From Micromonospora sp. C95 (GTDB lineage Bacteria; Actinomycetota; Actinomycetes; Mycobacteriales; Micromonosporaceae), in NCBI RefSeq assembly GCF_018070465.1, contig NZ_JAGPXT010000003.1, positions 62,001 through 126,000 of the forward strand: a DNA stretch of 64,000 bases. The letters are read 5' to 3'. The position numbers were made by a program, and so were the translations under genes. The notes beneath the pieces were generated by a model. It did no database searches, was not told where the DNA came from, and worked only from the letters and a program-made list of their open reading frames with translations. How positions within the stretch are numbered: position 1 is the stretch's first letter; each line of letters opens with the position of its first letter. This document shows, piece after piece, positions 12,304 to 20,410 of this stretch.

Positions 12304-15300
12304 CTACAGGTATCCGCGGTCGATGAGCGCGTACAGCTCGTCGTCGGCGCGGTCGTCGAGACCGATCTCCTCGGCCGGCGGGTCCGGCTTCGGCGGTTCG
12401 ACCAGGGTGAAGATGTGTCCCGCGAGCGCCTGCGGCGTGGGGTAGGTGAAGGCGACGGTGGCGGAGAGCCGCAGCCCGGTGACCGCGGCGAGCCGGTTTC
12501 GCAGGCCGACCACCATGGCGGAGTCGAAGCCGAGGTCCCGGAAGGTCTGTGCCGACCGCGCCGTGAGTACGGCCGGCGTCAGGCCAGGCTTCGTCGTGCT
12601 CACCATCGCCGCCGCCTCGGCGCACACCAGGCTCAGTGCGGACGCCTCACTGTCCGGGCGCACGCCGTCGGCCGGTGCCGGAGCACCGGGCGAGGTGGCG
12701 GCGTCGTCGGCGGTCAACCAGTACCGCTGCCGCTGGAACGGGTAGCTCGGCAGGCTGATCCGGCGGGCGGGCCGGACGCCGCAGCCCGCACTCCAGTCGA
12801 CTGGCAGGCCCCGCACGTGCAGCTCGGCGAGCGAACCGAACACCTTGAGCAGGCCGCCGTCGTCCCGGTGCAGGGTGTTGACCAGCACCGGGGAGGCGGC
12901 CCGCGCGTCGGCGGTCTCGGCCATCGCCAGCTGGAGCACCGGATGCGGGCTGACCTCCACGAACACGGTGCCGGGCACCGCCATCAGCTGCTCGACGACC
13001 TCGCCGAACCGGACCATCGAGCGCAGGTTGGCGTACCAGTGGGCACTGTCCAGCCCTCGGGTGTCGAACAGGCCACCGGTGACGGTCGAGTAGAACCTGA
13101 CCGCCGACTCCCGGGAGGTGACGCCCGCGATGGCGTCGAGCAGCCGGTCCCGGAGGGGTTCCAGGTAGTGGGAGTGGCCGGCCAGGTCGACCCTGACCCG
13201 GCGTACCCGGACGCCCTCGGCGCCAGCCAGCTCGGCGAACTCGTCGAGGGCCGGTCCTTCGCCGGAGATCACCACGGACGACGGCCCGTTGACCGCGGCG
13301 ACCGACAGCCGCCCGGACCACCGCGCCAGCCGATCCCGGACCCACTCCGGCGATGCGGCCACCGCGCTCATCCCGCCGCAGCCGGTCAGCTCGGCCATGG
13401 CCTGGCTGCGCACGCTGACGATCCGCGCGGCGTCGTCGAGCGAGATCGCCCCGCAGTCGTACGCCGCGGCGATCTCGCCCTGCGAATGCCCGACCACCGC
13501 GTCGGGCACCACGCCGAGCGAGCGCCACACCCGCGCCAGTGACACCATCATCGCGAACAGTGCCGGCTGGATGACGTCGATCCGGTCCAGCGAGGCCGCC
13601 GAATCGGCACCGGTCACCACGTCCACCAGGGACCAGTCGAGCCACGGCTGGAAGGCCCGGGCGCAGTCGTCGATGGCGCGGGCGAAGACCTCGGACTCCG
13701 CGTACAGCTGCCGTCCCATGCCCTGCCACTGCGATCCCTGGCCGGGGAAGACGAAGACGGTCGGGCCGACCGGCCCGTCGACCACCCCGCGGACCGCCTG
13801 GGCGGCGCTCTGCCCGCCGGCGACCAGGTCGAGCCCGGCCAGCGCCGCCTCGCGTCCGTCGCCGAGCACCACCGCGCGGTGCTCGAACATGGTCCGCGTC
13901 GCCACCAGCGAGTACGCCACGTCGGCCGCCGACAGCGACGGGTCCGCGGCGACGAACTCCCGCAGCCGGGCCGCCTGCGCCCGGAGCGCCTCCGCCGACC
14001 GGGCCGAGAGCACCCACGGCAGCACTCCGGCGGTCGGCGCGGCGGTGGGTGCGGACGGTTGCCCGGGTGCCTGTTCGAGGATCACGTGTGCGGTGGTGCC
14101 ACCCATGCCGAACGCCGACACCCCGGCCCGGCGCGGCCGGCCGGGCTGCCCCGGCCAGGGCTGGGCGACGCGGGCGACCTCGAAGTCCCGCGCGAAGTCG
14201 GCGACGGCGGGGTTCGGCGACCGGAAGTTCAGGCTCGGGACCAACTGACCCCGGTCCACGCAGAGCGCCGCCTTGACGAAGCCGACGATCCCGGCGGCCG
14301 GTTCCAGGTGCCCCACATTGGTCTTCACCGACCCGACGGCCAGCGGGCGGGTGCGGCCGGTCTGCCGGAAGACCTCGCGCAGGCCGGCGAGTTCCGCCGG
14401 GTCGCCGAGCCGGGTGCCGGTACCGTGCGCCTCGACGTAGTCGACGTCGTCGAAGTCGACGGCGGCCCGCTCCAGCGCGGTGCGGGTGGCCGCGGCCTGC
14501 CCGCCGGGGCTGGGGTCCGGCATCCGGCTGGAGGCTCCGCCGCTGGCGACGCCCCAGCCCCGGACCACCGCGTAGATGTGGTCGCCGTCGGCGACGGCGA
14601 GGTCCAACCGCTTGAGCACGACGATCGCGCCGCCTTCGCCGCGGACGAAACCGTTGGCCCGGTCATCGAAGGTGAAGCAGCGGCCGTCGGGCGACAATGC
14701 GCCCAGGTTGGCCAGGCTGATGCCCGCCTCAGGGTCGGTGATCAGGTGTACGCCGCCGGCGATGGCCAGCTCGACCGCGCCGCTGCGGATCCGGTCGCAG
14801 GCCAGCGCCAACGCCACCAGGGAGGAGGACTGCCCGGAGTCCGCGCAGAAGCTCATGCCCCGGACGTCGAGGAGGCTGGAGATCCGGTTCGCGATCAACG
14901 CACCACTCGACCCGAGCGCGGCGTAGTGGTCGTCCCGGTCACTGCCGGACAGCTTGCGGAGCAGGTCGTATCCGGACGGCGCGGTGCTCACCACGACGTC
15001 GACCTCGCGACCGGCGAGCGCGGTCGCCGGGATGCGGGCGTCCTCGACGGCCTCCCAGGCCAGCTCCAGCCCCAGCCGCTGGGTGGGGTCCATGGCCGCG
15101 GCCTCCGCGCCACCGGTGCCGAAGAACGCCGCGTCGAAGCCGTCGATGGCGTCGAGGAACGACCCGGTCATCAGGGTCGGGGCGTCCGGGTGGGACGAGA
15201 CCGCCGAACCGGTCAGCCGGTGTTCCGGGAACGTCGCGACGGTCGACTCGCCGTCGACCAGCAGACGCCAGAACTCCGGCAAGCCGGGCACGCCGGGAAA

Positions 15301-15348
15301 GCGGCACGACATCCCGACCACCGCGATGTCCGCTCCTGCCCTAACCAT
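12304..15348 (-). CDS. Polyketide synthase loading module, KSQ-AT-ACP
   Basis: The 1014-residue protein is a loading module. In the KS-like domain (about 7-430) the catalytic cysteine is replaced by glutamine (DSGQSSSL, Gln173) while HGTGT and KTNVGH are kept. This is the KSQ signature of domains that decarboxylate the AT-loaded dicarboxylate to make the starter. AT about 545-860 has GHSQGE near residue 621, but its selectivity tetrapeptide is LAGH (VDLAGHSHYL) rather than HAFH or YASH, so I cannot predict malonyl, methylmalonyl or another unit. ACP about 905-980 has GFDSAMVV. The acidic C-terminal tail (DDELYALIDRGYL) resembles a docking element for the next protein. ATG at 15346-15348 is preceded by AAGGAA. 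There is no reductive domain, as expected. Confidence 0.95.
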   Translation of the reverse strand: MVRAGADIAVVGMSCRFPGVPGLPEFWRLLVDGESTVATFPEHRLTGSAVSSHPDAPTLMTGSFLDAIDGFDAAFFGTGGAEAAAMDPTQRLGLELAWEAVEDARIPATALAGREVDVVVSTAPSGYDLLRKLSGSDRDDHYAALGSSGALIANRISSLLDVRGMSFCADSGQSSSLVALALACDRIRSGAVELAIAGGVHLITDPEAGISLANLGALSPDGRCFTFDDRANGFVRGEGGAIVVLKRLDLAVADGDHIYAVVRGWGVASGGASSRMPDPSPGGQAAATRTALERAAVDFDDVDYVEAHGTGTRLGDPAELAGLREVFRQTGRTRPLAVGSVKTNVGHLEPAAGIVGFVKAALCVDRGQLVPSLNFRSPNPAVADFARDFEVARVAQPWPGQPGRPRRAGVSAFGMGGTTAHVILEQAPGQPSAPTAAPTAGVLPWVLSARSAEALRAQAARLREFVAADPSLSAADVAYSLVATRTMFEHRAVVLGDGREAALAGLDLVAGGQSAAQAVRGVVDGPVGPTVFVFPGQGSQWQGMGRQLYAESEVFARAIDDCARAFQPWLDWSLVDVVTGADSAASLDRIDVIQPALFAMMVSLARVWRSLGVVPDAVVGHSQGEIAAAYDCGAISLDDAARIVSVRSQAMAELTGCGGMSAVAASPEWVRDRLARWSGRLSVAAVNGPSSVVISGEGPALDEFAELAGAEGVRVRRVRVDLAGHSHYLEPLRDRLLDAIAGVTSRESAVRFYSTVTGGLFDTRGLDSAHWYANLRSMVRFGEVVEQLMAVPGTVFVEVSPHPVLQLAMAETADARAASPVLVNTLHRDDGGLLKVFGSLAELHVRGLPVDWSAGCGVRPARRISLPSYPFQRQRYWLTADDAATSPGAPAPADGVRPDSEASALSLVCAEAAAMVSTTKPGLTPAVLTARSAQTFRDLGFDSAMVVGLRNRLAAVTGLRLSATVAFTYPTPQALAGHIFTLVEPPKPDPPAEEIGLDDRADDELYALIDRGYL

Positions 15349-15399
15349 GCGATTTCCTTCCGCTCCGCCCGGCGGACGACTCGTCCCGCCGTGCCGCCG

Positions 15400-16128
15400 T
15401 CACCGCCAGGTGGTCAACAGATCTCGAAGTTCGTCGGGCGCGTCCATGAAGTCGTAGTGGCCGCCGGCGACGACCCGGAACTGCACCGAGTCGGAGTAGT
15501 GGCGCCATCCGGCCAACTCGTCGAGGCTCACCTCGGGGTCGTCCCGCCAGTGCACGACGACGATCGGGCAGGCCAGCCTGACCGGCTCCGACCGCCGGTA
15601 CCGCGCGGCGGCGGCATGGTCGTCGAGCAGCACCGACAGACCCATGTCGATCATGTCCGGCCGGGGGTCGATGCCCCGCCCACGCAGGAACGCCGCCACC
15701 TCCTGGCGCAGTTCCGGCTCGCTCATCGCCAGCATCCGGTCGCGCGAGGCGTCGTGCGGGGCCGGCTGGCCCGACACGAAGAGGCACTCCGGGCCGGGCA
15801 GGCCACGGGCGGCGAGCCGAACCACGGCCTCGAAGGCCGGCAGCGCGCCGGCACAGTGGCCGAACAGCGCGAACGGGCGGTCGAGCGTCGGTGTCAGCGC
15901 CTCGACCAGGCCGTCGGCGAGGTTCTCGTAGGTGCCGTAGTGCGGATGGGCCAGCCGGTTCTCCCGGCCGGGGAACTGCACCGGGCAGATCTCGGTGTCG
16001 CCGAGCGCGGCGGGCCAACCGTTGAAGGCCGAGGCCCCGGCCCCGGAGAAGGGCAGGCAGAAGATCCGGGACGGATGCGCGGTGGACGGTTGCCGGATGA
16101 ACCACGGCGAGACGGTGGTGACGGTCAT
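15400..16128 (-). CDS. Type II thioesterase with cysteine at the nucleophile position
   Basis: The 242-residue alpha/beta-hydrolase belongs to the discrete thioesterases (GrsT/RifR-like) that clear stalled or wrong acyl groups from carrier proteins. The PFSGAGASAFNGW opening and the HWRDDPEVS and VAGGHYDFMD motifs, with the catalytic Asp and His, are typical. The nucleophile elbow reads FGHCAGAL, with Cys92 where almost all type II thioesterases have serine. It overlaps the P450 stop codon by four bases (ATGA, 16125-16128), so it is co-translated with the P450 and carrier protein. It may act on that carrier protein, or be an acyltransferase-like variant rather than an editing hydrolase. A second thioesterase with normal serine lies at 19638-20375. 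Confidence 0.9.
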   Translation of the reverse strand: MTVTTVSPWFIRQPSTAHPSRIFCLPFSGAGASAFNGWPAALGDTEICPVQFPGRENRLAHPHYGTYENLADGLVEALTPTLDRPFALFGHCAGALPAFEAVVRLAARGLPGPECLFVSGQPAPHDASRDRMLAMSEPELRQEVAAFLRGRGIDPRPDMIDMGLSVLLDDHAAAARYRRSEPVRLACPIVVVHWRDDPEVSLDELAGWRHYSDSVQFRVVAGGHYDFMDAPDELRDLLTTWR

Positions 16129-17375
16129 GATGTCGGCCGTTTCTGGGCAACGATGGGCAGGTGGGTCATCCCGGCGATGAAGTACGAGCGCAGGTGCTGC
16201 GGCTCACCGGCGAGTTCGATGGCGCCGAACCGGTCGAGCAGCTCCTCGAAGAAGATGCGCAGCGTCATCCGGGCCAGCGGCGCGCCGATGCAGAAGTGCG
16301 GGCCGAAGCCGAAGGCGACCTGACGCTTCGCGCCGACGCGGTTGATGTCGAACACATGCGGATCGGGGAACTGCAACTCGTCCCGGTTGGCCGAACCGAT
16401 CCAGGCGACGACCGCAGCGCGCGCCGGGATGGTGCCGCCGCCGATCTGGACGTCGTCCACCGCGTACCGCATGAAGTTGCACGCCGCGGACGTCCAGCGC
16501 AGTCCCTCCTCCACCAGGTTCGGGATCAGCGACGGGTCGGCCTGCGCCCGGGTGAACTGCTCCGGCCGCTCGACGAGCGCCTCGACCGTGCCCGACACGG
16601 TGTGCGGTGTGGTCACGTTGGCGCCCAGCAGGATGCTGTAGCCGTCGAGGGCGATCTCCTCGTCGGTGAGCGGTGCGCCCTCCACGCTGATGTTCATCAG
16701 GTGGTCGAGCAGACTCCCGTCGTCGCCACCGCCCGCTCGCCGCCGGCGTACCCACTCGGTGACGTAGGTGATCAGCTCGTGGTGGGCGATCGCCAGGGTC
16801 GCGGCCTCGCTGCCGTGCTTGAAGTGCGGGTCGGCGGGAGCGGTCACCATCGCGGTCAGCTCCACCAGTTCCTGCCAGTCCCGCTCGGGGATGCCGAGCA
16901 GGGGGCCGGTTACCAACGCCGGCAGCAGCAGCGCCCGGTCGGCCAGGTCGAAGACCTCCCCGTCGAGCGCCGGTTCGAGGAAGTCCACGACGGTGGTGCG
17001 GATGGTCTCGGCCCAGGGCGCCACCGCCCGCGCGGTGAGTTTGGCGCCGATGGCGCGGCGTACCCGGGTGTGGCGCGGCGGGTCGGTGGAGGTGAGCAGC
17101 CTGCCCGCGGCCGGGTCGTCCGTGCCCAGGTGGGTCGGGACCGTGCCCCGCTCGGAGGTGAACTCCCGGTGGTCGCCGAGCACCCGGCAGACGTCCTCGT
17201 AACGGGTGACCGACCAGAACTCCCGGCCGTCGGGCAGGACCTGGTGGTGCAGCGGAGCCTTGGCCCGCATCACGTCCCAGACGGGATGCGGGTCGCCGTG
17301 GGAGTAGAGGTCCAGGTCGAACAGATCGACGGCGTCCAGGTCGATGTCGCGGGCCGGTCCCGGGGTGAGCCTCAC
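16125..17375 (-). CDS. Cytochrome P450, probable tailoring hydroxylase
   Basis: The 416-residue soluble bacterial P450 has the heme-thiolate loop FGFGPHFCIGAPLAR (Cys near residue 358), the K-helix EEGLR (about 290), and an I-helix segment LLGANVTTPHT near 245 in which the usual AGxxTT pattern is modified. The GTG start at 17373-17375 overlaps the TGA of the carrier-protein gene (17372-17374); the GDPHP segment then sits at the usual distance from the N-terminus. Its tight coupling to a free-standing carrier protein suggests that it hydroxylates an amino acid bound as a thioester on that protein, as P450s do for beta-hydroxy amino acids in other NRPS pathways. Oxidation of the polyketide chain is the alternative. 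Confidence 0.93.
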   Translation of the reverse strand: MRLTPGPARDIDLDAVDLFDLDLYSHGDPHPVWDVMRAKAPLHHQVLPDGREFWSVTRYEDVCRVLGDHREFTSERGTVPTHLGTDDPAAGRLLTSTDPPRHTRVRRAIGAKLTARAVAPWAETIRTTVVDFLEPALDGEVFDLADRALLLPALVTGPLLGIPERDWQELVELTAMVTAPADPHFKHGSEAATLAIAHHELITYVTEWVRRRRAGGGDDGSLLDHLMNISVEGAPLTDEEIALDGYSILLGANVTTPHTVSGTVEALVERPEQFTRAQADPSLIPNLVEEGLRWTSAACNFMRYAVDDVQIGGGTIPARAAVVAWIGSANRDELQFPDPHVFDINRVGAKRQVAFGFGPHFCIGAPLARMTLRIFFEELLDRFGAIELAGEPQHLRSYFIAGMTHLPIVAQKRPTS

Positions 17376-17662
17376 GTCCCGGCCCTGCCCTGTGCGATCA
17401 GCTCGGCGACCCGGGCCGGTGTCTGCGCCAGGTAGAAGGCCCGAACGGACAGCCGTACGCCGTAGTCGTCGGCCATCCGGTCGATGATCTTGATACCGGC
17501 CAGCGAGGTGCCGCCGAGCGCGAAGAAGTCGTCGTCCTCCTTGGCCTCGGCGCCGAGATACTCCGACCACAGGTCCGCTATGGCCTGCGCCTGCGGGACG
17601 GGTCGCGCCACGGCTGCGCCGCCGCCACCATTCTGGTGGTCCGTCCGTGGTGACGATTCCAT
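17372..17662 (-). CDS. Free-standing peptidyl carrier protein
   Basis: The 96-residue protein is a single carrier domain with the phosphopantetheine site DDDFFALGGTSLAGIK (modified Ser in GGTS). Residues 1-25 are a flexible Gly/Ala-rich leader. The ATG at 17662 is preceded by GGGAG. It is the first gene of a PCP-P450-thioesterase-PKS run with overlapping stops and starts. The LGGTSL context is closer to peptidyl than acyl carrier domains. No adenylation domain is attached, so an enzyme in trans, such as the one at 41350-42924, must load it. It likely presents an amino acid to the adjacent P450. Confidence 0.9.
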   Translation of the reverse strand: MESSPRTDHQNGGGGAAVARPVPQAQAIADLWSEYLGAEAKEDDDFFALGGTSLAGIKIIDRMADDYGVRLSVRAFYLAQTPARVAELIAQGRAGT

Positions 17663-18045
17663 TCTTCAGCTCCCTTTGGTCCGCCGGTCGGGATTGCCTT
17701 TCCGATCCTTTTCGGCCCGATTCGGGCCGGCACCGCCGACACCACCATGCGGCGTGCGAAAAGTGCCACTGACGGGAGTCACCTCACCTGGCGAGGCAAT
17801 TCCTCGGTGACCGGTTCGAGTGTGGCGCGATTCTTCGTGCGGGAACACCGGTAAAGGCGATTACAGGGGTTCACCGGGGGTGCGGTCGAGGTGGCCCGCG
17901 CGTGGCCGTCCCGCTGGCGGGACAGTACAAGGTGCACCGGCCGTTACGCCGCGTCGGCGTCGCCGACGGTTGCCCCGGGACCGCCGGCGGGTGACCGTGA
18001 CGGTAATTCGACAACACACTGCGCAGGGACGTGAGGGGAAACGAC
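17663..18045. other. Intergenic divergent region (383 bp)
   Basis: No gene is supported here. The region separates the minus-strand PCP-P450-TE-PKS run from the plus-strand flavin hydroxylase, so it should hold promoters in both directions. I could not find a convincing -35/-10 pair. An imperfect dyad lies at about 17783-17811 (TCAC, then CGAGG, short loop, CCTCG, GTGA) and could be an operator. Confidence 0.5.
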
Positions 18046-19566
18046 GTGGAAGAAAGCGGCGTGGATGCGGACGTGGTCATCGCCGGTGCCGGACCCACCG
18101 GGCTGATGCTGGCCGGCGAACTCCGCCTGGCGGGTGTCGATGTGCTGGTGGTGGAGCGGCTCCCGCAGCGAACGGGCGAGTCACGGGCCGGCGGAATGCA
18201 CTCGCGCACCCTGGAGGTACTGGACCAGCGCGGGATCCTGGACCGCTTCACGGAAATCGGCGTTCCGCAACCCGTAGGCCACTTCTCCGGTCTTTATCTG
18301 GAGTTCGACGAGGCGGAATCGCGGCACCCCTATCCGTTGATGATCCTGCAGACCGACATCGAACGGCTGCTCGAAGAATGGGCCGTCGCGCTCGGTGTGC
18401 GTATCCAACGGTCGTCCGAGGTGACCGGAATCAGCCAGGCCGGTGCCGGGGTGACCATCGAGCTGGGCACCGCGCCGGGACCGACGCGCACGCTGCTCGC
18501 CCGCTATCTGGTGGGCTGCGACGGCGGACGCAGCACCGTACGCAAGCTGTCGGGCATCGACTTCGTGGGCACGTCGGCGACGATGACCGCACTGATCGGC
18601 GACGTCGAGCTTCCGGAGCTGACCGAGGACTACATCTGGGTGCGGCGCTGCCCCACCGGCGACTATTCGGTGATCGCCTTCGAGCCGGGCTGGTACCGGG
18701 TCATCGCCTCCGAGTACGACCGCGTCGTCGACCGGGACGAGCCGGTGACGTTCGAGCAGCTCCGCGAGTCGCTGGTCAGGCTCGCCGGCACCGACTTCGG
18801 GATGCGCAACCCGCGGTGGGTCTCCCGGTTCAGCGACGCCGCGCGGCAGGCCGACCGGTACCGGGCCGGTCGGGTGCTGCTGGCGGGCGACGCCGCGCAC
18901 ATCCACTTCCCGGCCGGCGGCCAGGGGCTGAACCTGGGCGTGCAGGACGCGGTCAACCTCGGGTGGAAGCTCGCCGCGGTGGTCAACGGCCAGGCCCCGG
19001 AGAGCCTGCTGGACACCTATCACCACGAGCGGCACCCGGTCGGCGAGCGCGTGCTGCACAACACCCGGGCGCAGTCGGCGCTGGCCCGCCCCGGCCCGCA
19101 CACGGACGCGCTGCGCGACGTCTTCGGCGAACTCCTCCAGTTCGACGACGTCAACCGGCAGCTGTGCGGCAAGCTGACCGCGCTGAACCTCCGCTACCCG
19201 GTCGACGGCGATCACCCGTTGGCCGGTCGCCGGGTGCCCGACGTCGACCTCAAGACGGCCGACGGCGCCACCCGGATGTACGAGTTGCTGCACGCCGCCC
19301 GACCGGTGCTCGTCGATCTGCGCGGCAGCGTCGAGGTGACCACGGCGGCCGACGGCTGGGTCGATCGGGTCGACCTGGTCGAGGCGACGAGCGTGGACGA
19401 CCACTGGATCGTCCCGGACCTCGACGAGCTGCCTGCGCCGGCCGCGCTGCTCATCCGCCCGGACGGTCACGTCGCCTGGGCGGCCCCCGCCGACGAGCCA
19501 CTGGACACCTCGGCACTGCGGGCCGCCCTCGCCGCCTGGTTCGGTCCGGCCCGGCCGGGTCGATGA
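18046..19566 (+). CDS. FAD-dependent aromatic-hydroxylase-type monooxygenase
   Basis: The 506-residue class A flavoprotein monooxygenase resembles the tetracycline/anthracycline hydroxylase and rifampicin monooxygenase group. The N-terminal dinucleotide fold has VIAGAGPTGLMLAGELRLAG. The second FAD motif is LLAGDAAHIHFPAGGQGLN near residues 287-305. Residues about 400-500 form a thioredoxin-like C-terminal domain usual in this subfamily. I prefer GTG 18046 because GAGGGG lies at a good distance upstream; GTG 18031 (five codons earlier, with AGGGA) is nearly as good. It is the only plus-strand gene inside the cluster and is followed by a strong hairpin. It may hydroxylate the polyketide chain or a piperazate unit, or inactivate a drug; the substrate is not visible. 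Confidence 0.9.
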   Translation: MEESGVDADVVIAGAGPTGLMLAGELRLAGVDVLVVERLPQRTGESRAGGMHSRTLEVLDQRGILDRFTEIGVPQPVGHFSGLYLEFDEAESRHPYPLMILQTDIERLLEEWAVALGVRIQRSSEVTGISQAGAGVTIELGTAPGPTRTLLARYLVGCDGGRSTVRKLSGIDFVGTSATMTALIGDVELPELTEDYIWVRRCPTGDYSVIAFEPGWYRVIASEYDRVVDRDEPVTFEQLRESLVRLAGTDFGMRNPRWVSRFSDAARQADRYRAGRVLLAGDAAHIHFPAGGQGLNLGVQDAVNLGWKLAAVVNGQAPESLLDTYHHERHPVGERVLHNTRAQSALARPGPHTDALRDVFGELLQFDDVNRQLCGKLTALNLRYPVDGDHPLAGRRVPDVDLKTADGATRMYELLHAARPVLVDLRGSVEVTTAADGWVDRVDLVEATSVDDHWIVPDLDELPAPAALLIRPDGHVAWAAPADEPLDTSALRAALAAWFGPARPGR

Positions 19567-19580
19567 CGCCACCCGGCACC

Positions 19581-19618
19581 ACGACGGGGCCCCGAGTGTC
19601 CGCTCGGGGCCCCGTCGT
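19581..19618. terminator. Strong hairpin between convergent genes (bidirectional terminator candidate)
   Basis: A perfect 16-bp stem (ACGACGGGGCCCCGAG pairing with 19603-19618) closes a 6-base loop. It lies 15 bp after the flavin hydroxylase stop and 20 bp before the stop of the convergent thioesterase gene. There is no T tract, as is common in actinomycetes. Confidence 0.8.
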
Positions 19619-19637
19619 TCGTCGGTCGCGGTCAGCC

Positions 19638-20375
19638 TCAGACCGGTGCCGGGCTCCTGCCGGTGGTCACCTGCTCGATGACGTCGAGCACCTCCCGGCC
19701 CTGATCCACCAGGTACATGTGGTCGCCGGGAAACTCCACGTAGCTGAACTCACCGGTGGTCGCTGTCTGCCACTGCCGAGCCTCCGCGGCGGTCACCAGG
19801 CCGTCGGAACCGCCGCGCAGCGAGCAGATCGGCACCGGTACCGGCCCGTCGAAGCTCGGCACGTACGCCTCGTGCATCTCGCAGTCGGCCTGCAACGCGG
19901 GAAGGATCAGCTCCCGCATCTCCGGGTGGTCGAGCGCCTCGTGCCGGAAGCCGGCGAACTCCTCCACCCGGGCGAGGAACTCGTCGTCCGGGAGCCCGGC
20001 CGCCCGCCGCTCACGCTGCGTCCACGGCCCCGGTGAGCCGCTGACGATCAGCCGCTCCACCACGATGCCCCGGCTGCTCAGCAGGGGCACCAGCTCGTAG
20101 GCGAGCACCGCGCCCAGGCTGTGTCCGAACAGCACGGTCCGGGTGCCGGCGCCGAGGTCGGCGGCGATGGCGTCGACCTCGGTCCGGGCCGCCTCCACCA
20201 CGTTGCGGTACGGCTCCTCCAGGAATCGCCGTTCCCGGCCCGGCAGCTCGACGGAGGTGACGCGCCACCGGCCGGCCGCCAGCTCGCGCCACGGGTGGAA
20301 GAAGGAGGCACCCGCTCCCGCGAACGGCACGCACAACAGCGTGCCGCGCTCCCGCGCCTCGCCCTGCCCTGTCAT
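19638..20375 (-). CDS. Type II thioesterase
   Basis: The 245-residue editing thioesterase of NRPS/PKS systems shows the PFAGAGASFFHPWRELA opening, the nucleophile elbow FGHSLGA (Ser86) and FPGDHMYLVD with the catalytic histidine. It removes misprimed or stalled groups from carrier domains. It is the last gene of the NRPS run, starting 35 bp after the stop of the C-A-T-TE gene, and is presumably co-transcribed with it. Unlike the thioesterase at 15400-16128 it has the normal serine nucleophile. Confidence 0.95.
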   Translation of the reverse strand: MTGQGEARERGTLLCVPFAGAGASFFHPWRELAAGRWRVTSVELPGRERRFLEEPYRNVVEAARTEVDAIAADLGAGTRTVLFGHSLGAVLAYELVPLLSSRGIVVERLIVSGSPGPWTQRERRAAGLPDDEFLARVEEFAGFRHEALDHPEMRELILPALQADCEMHEAYVPSFDGPVPVPICSLRGGSDGLVTAAEARQWQTATTGEFSYVEFPGDHMYLVDQGREVLDVIEQVTTGRSPAPV

Positions 20376-20410
20376 CTCAGATCAACTCCTGTCCTTCGCC
20401 GTTGTCCGGT

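Noticed and set aside
12266..12625. N-terminal extension of the first PKS module
   Set aside because: The extra 120 residues overlap the loading-module gene, lack domain content, and a good ribosome site precedes GTG 12265.
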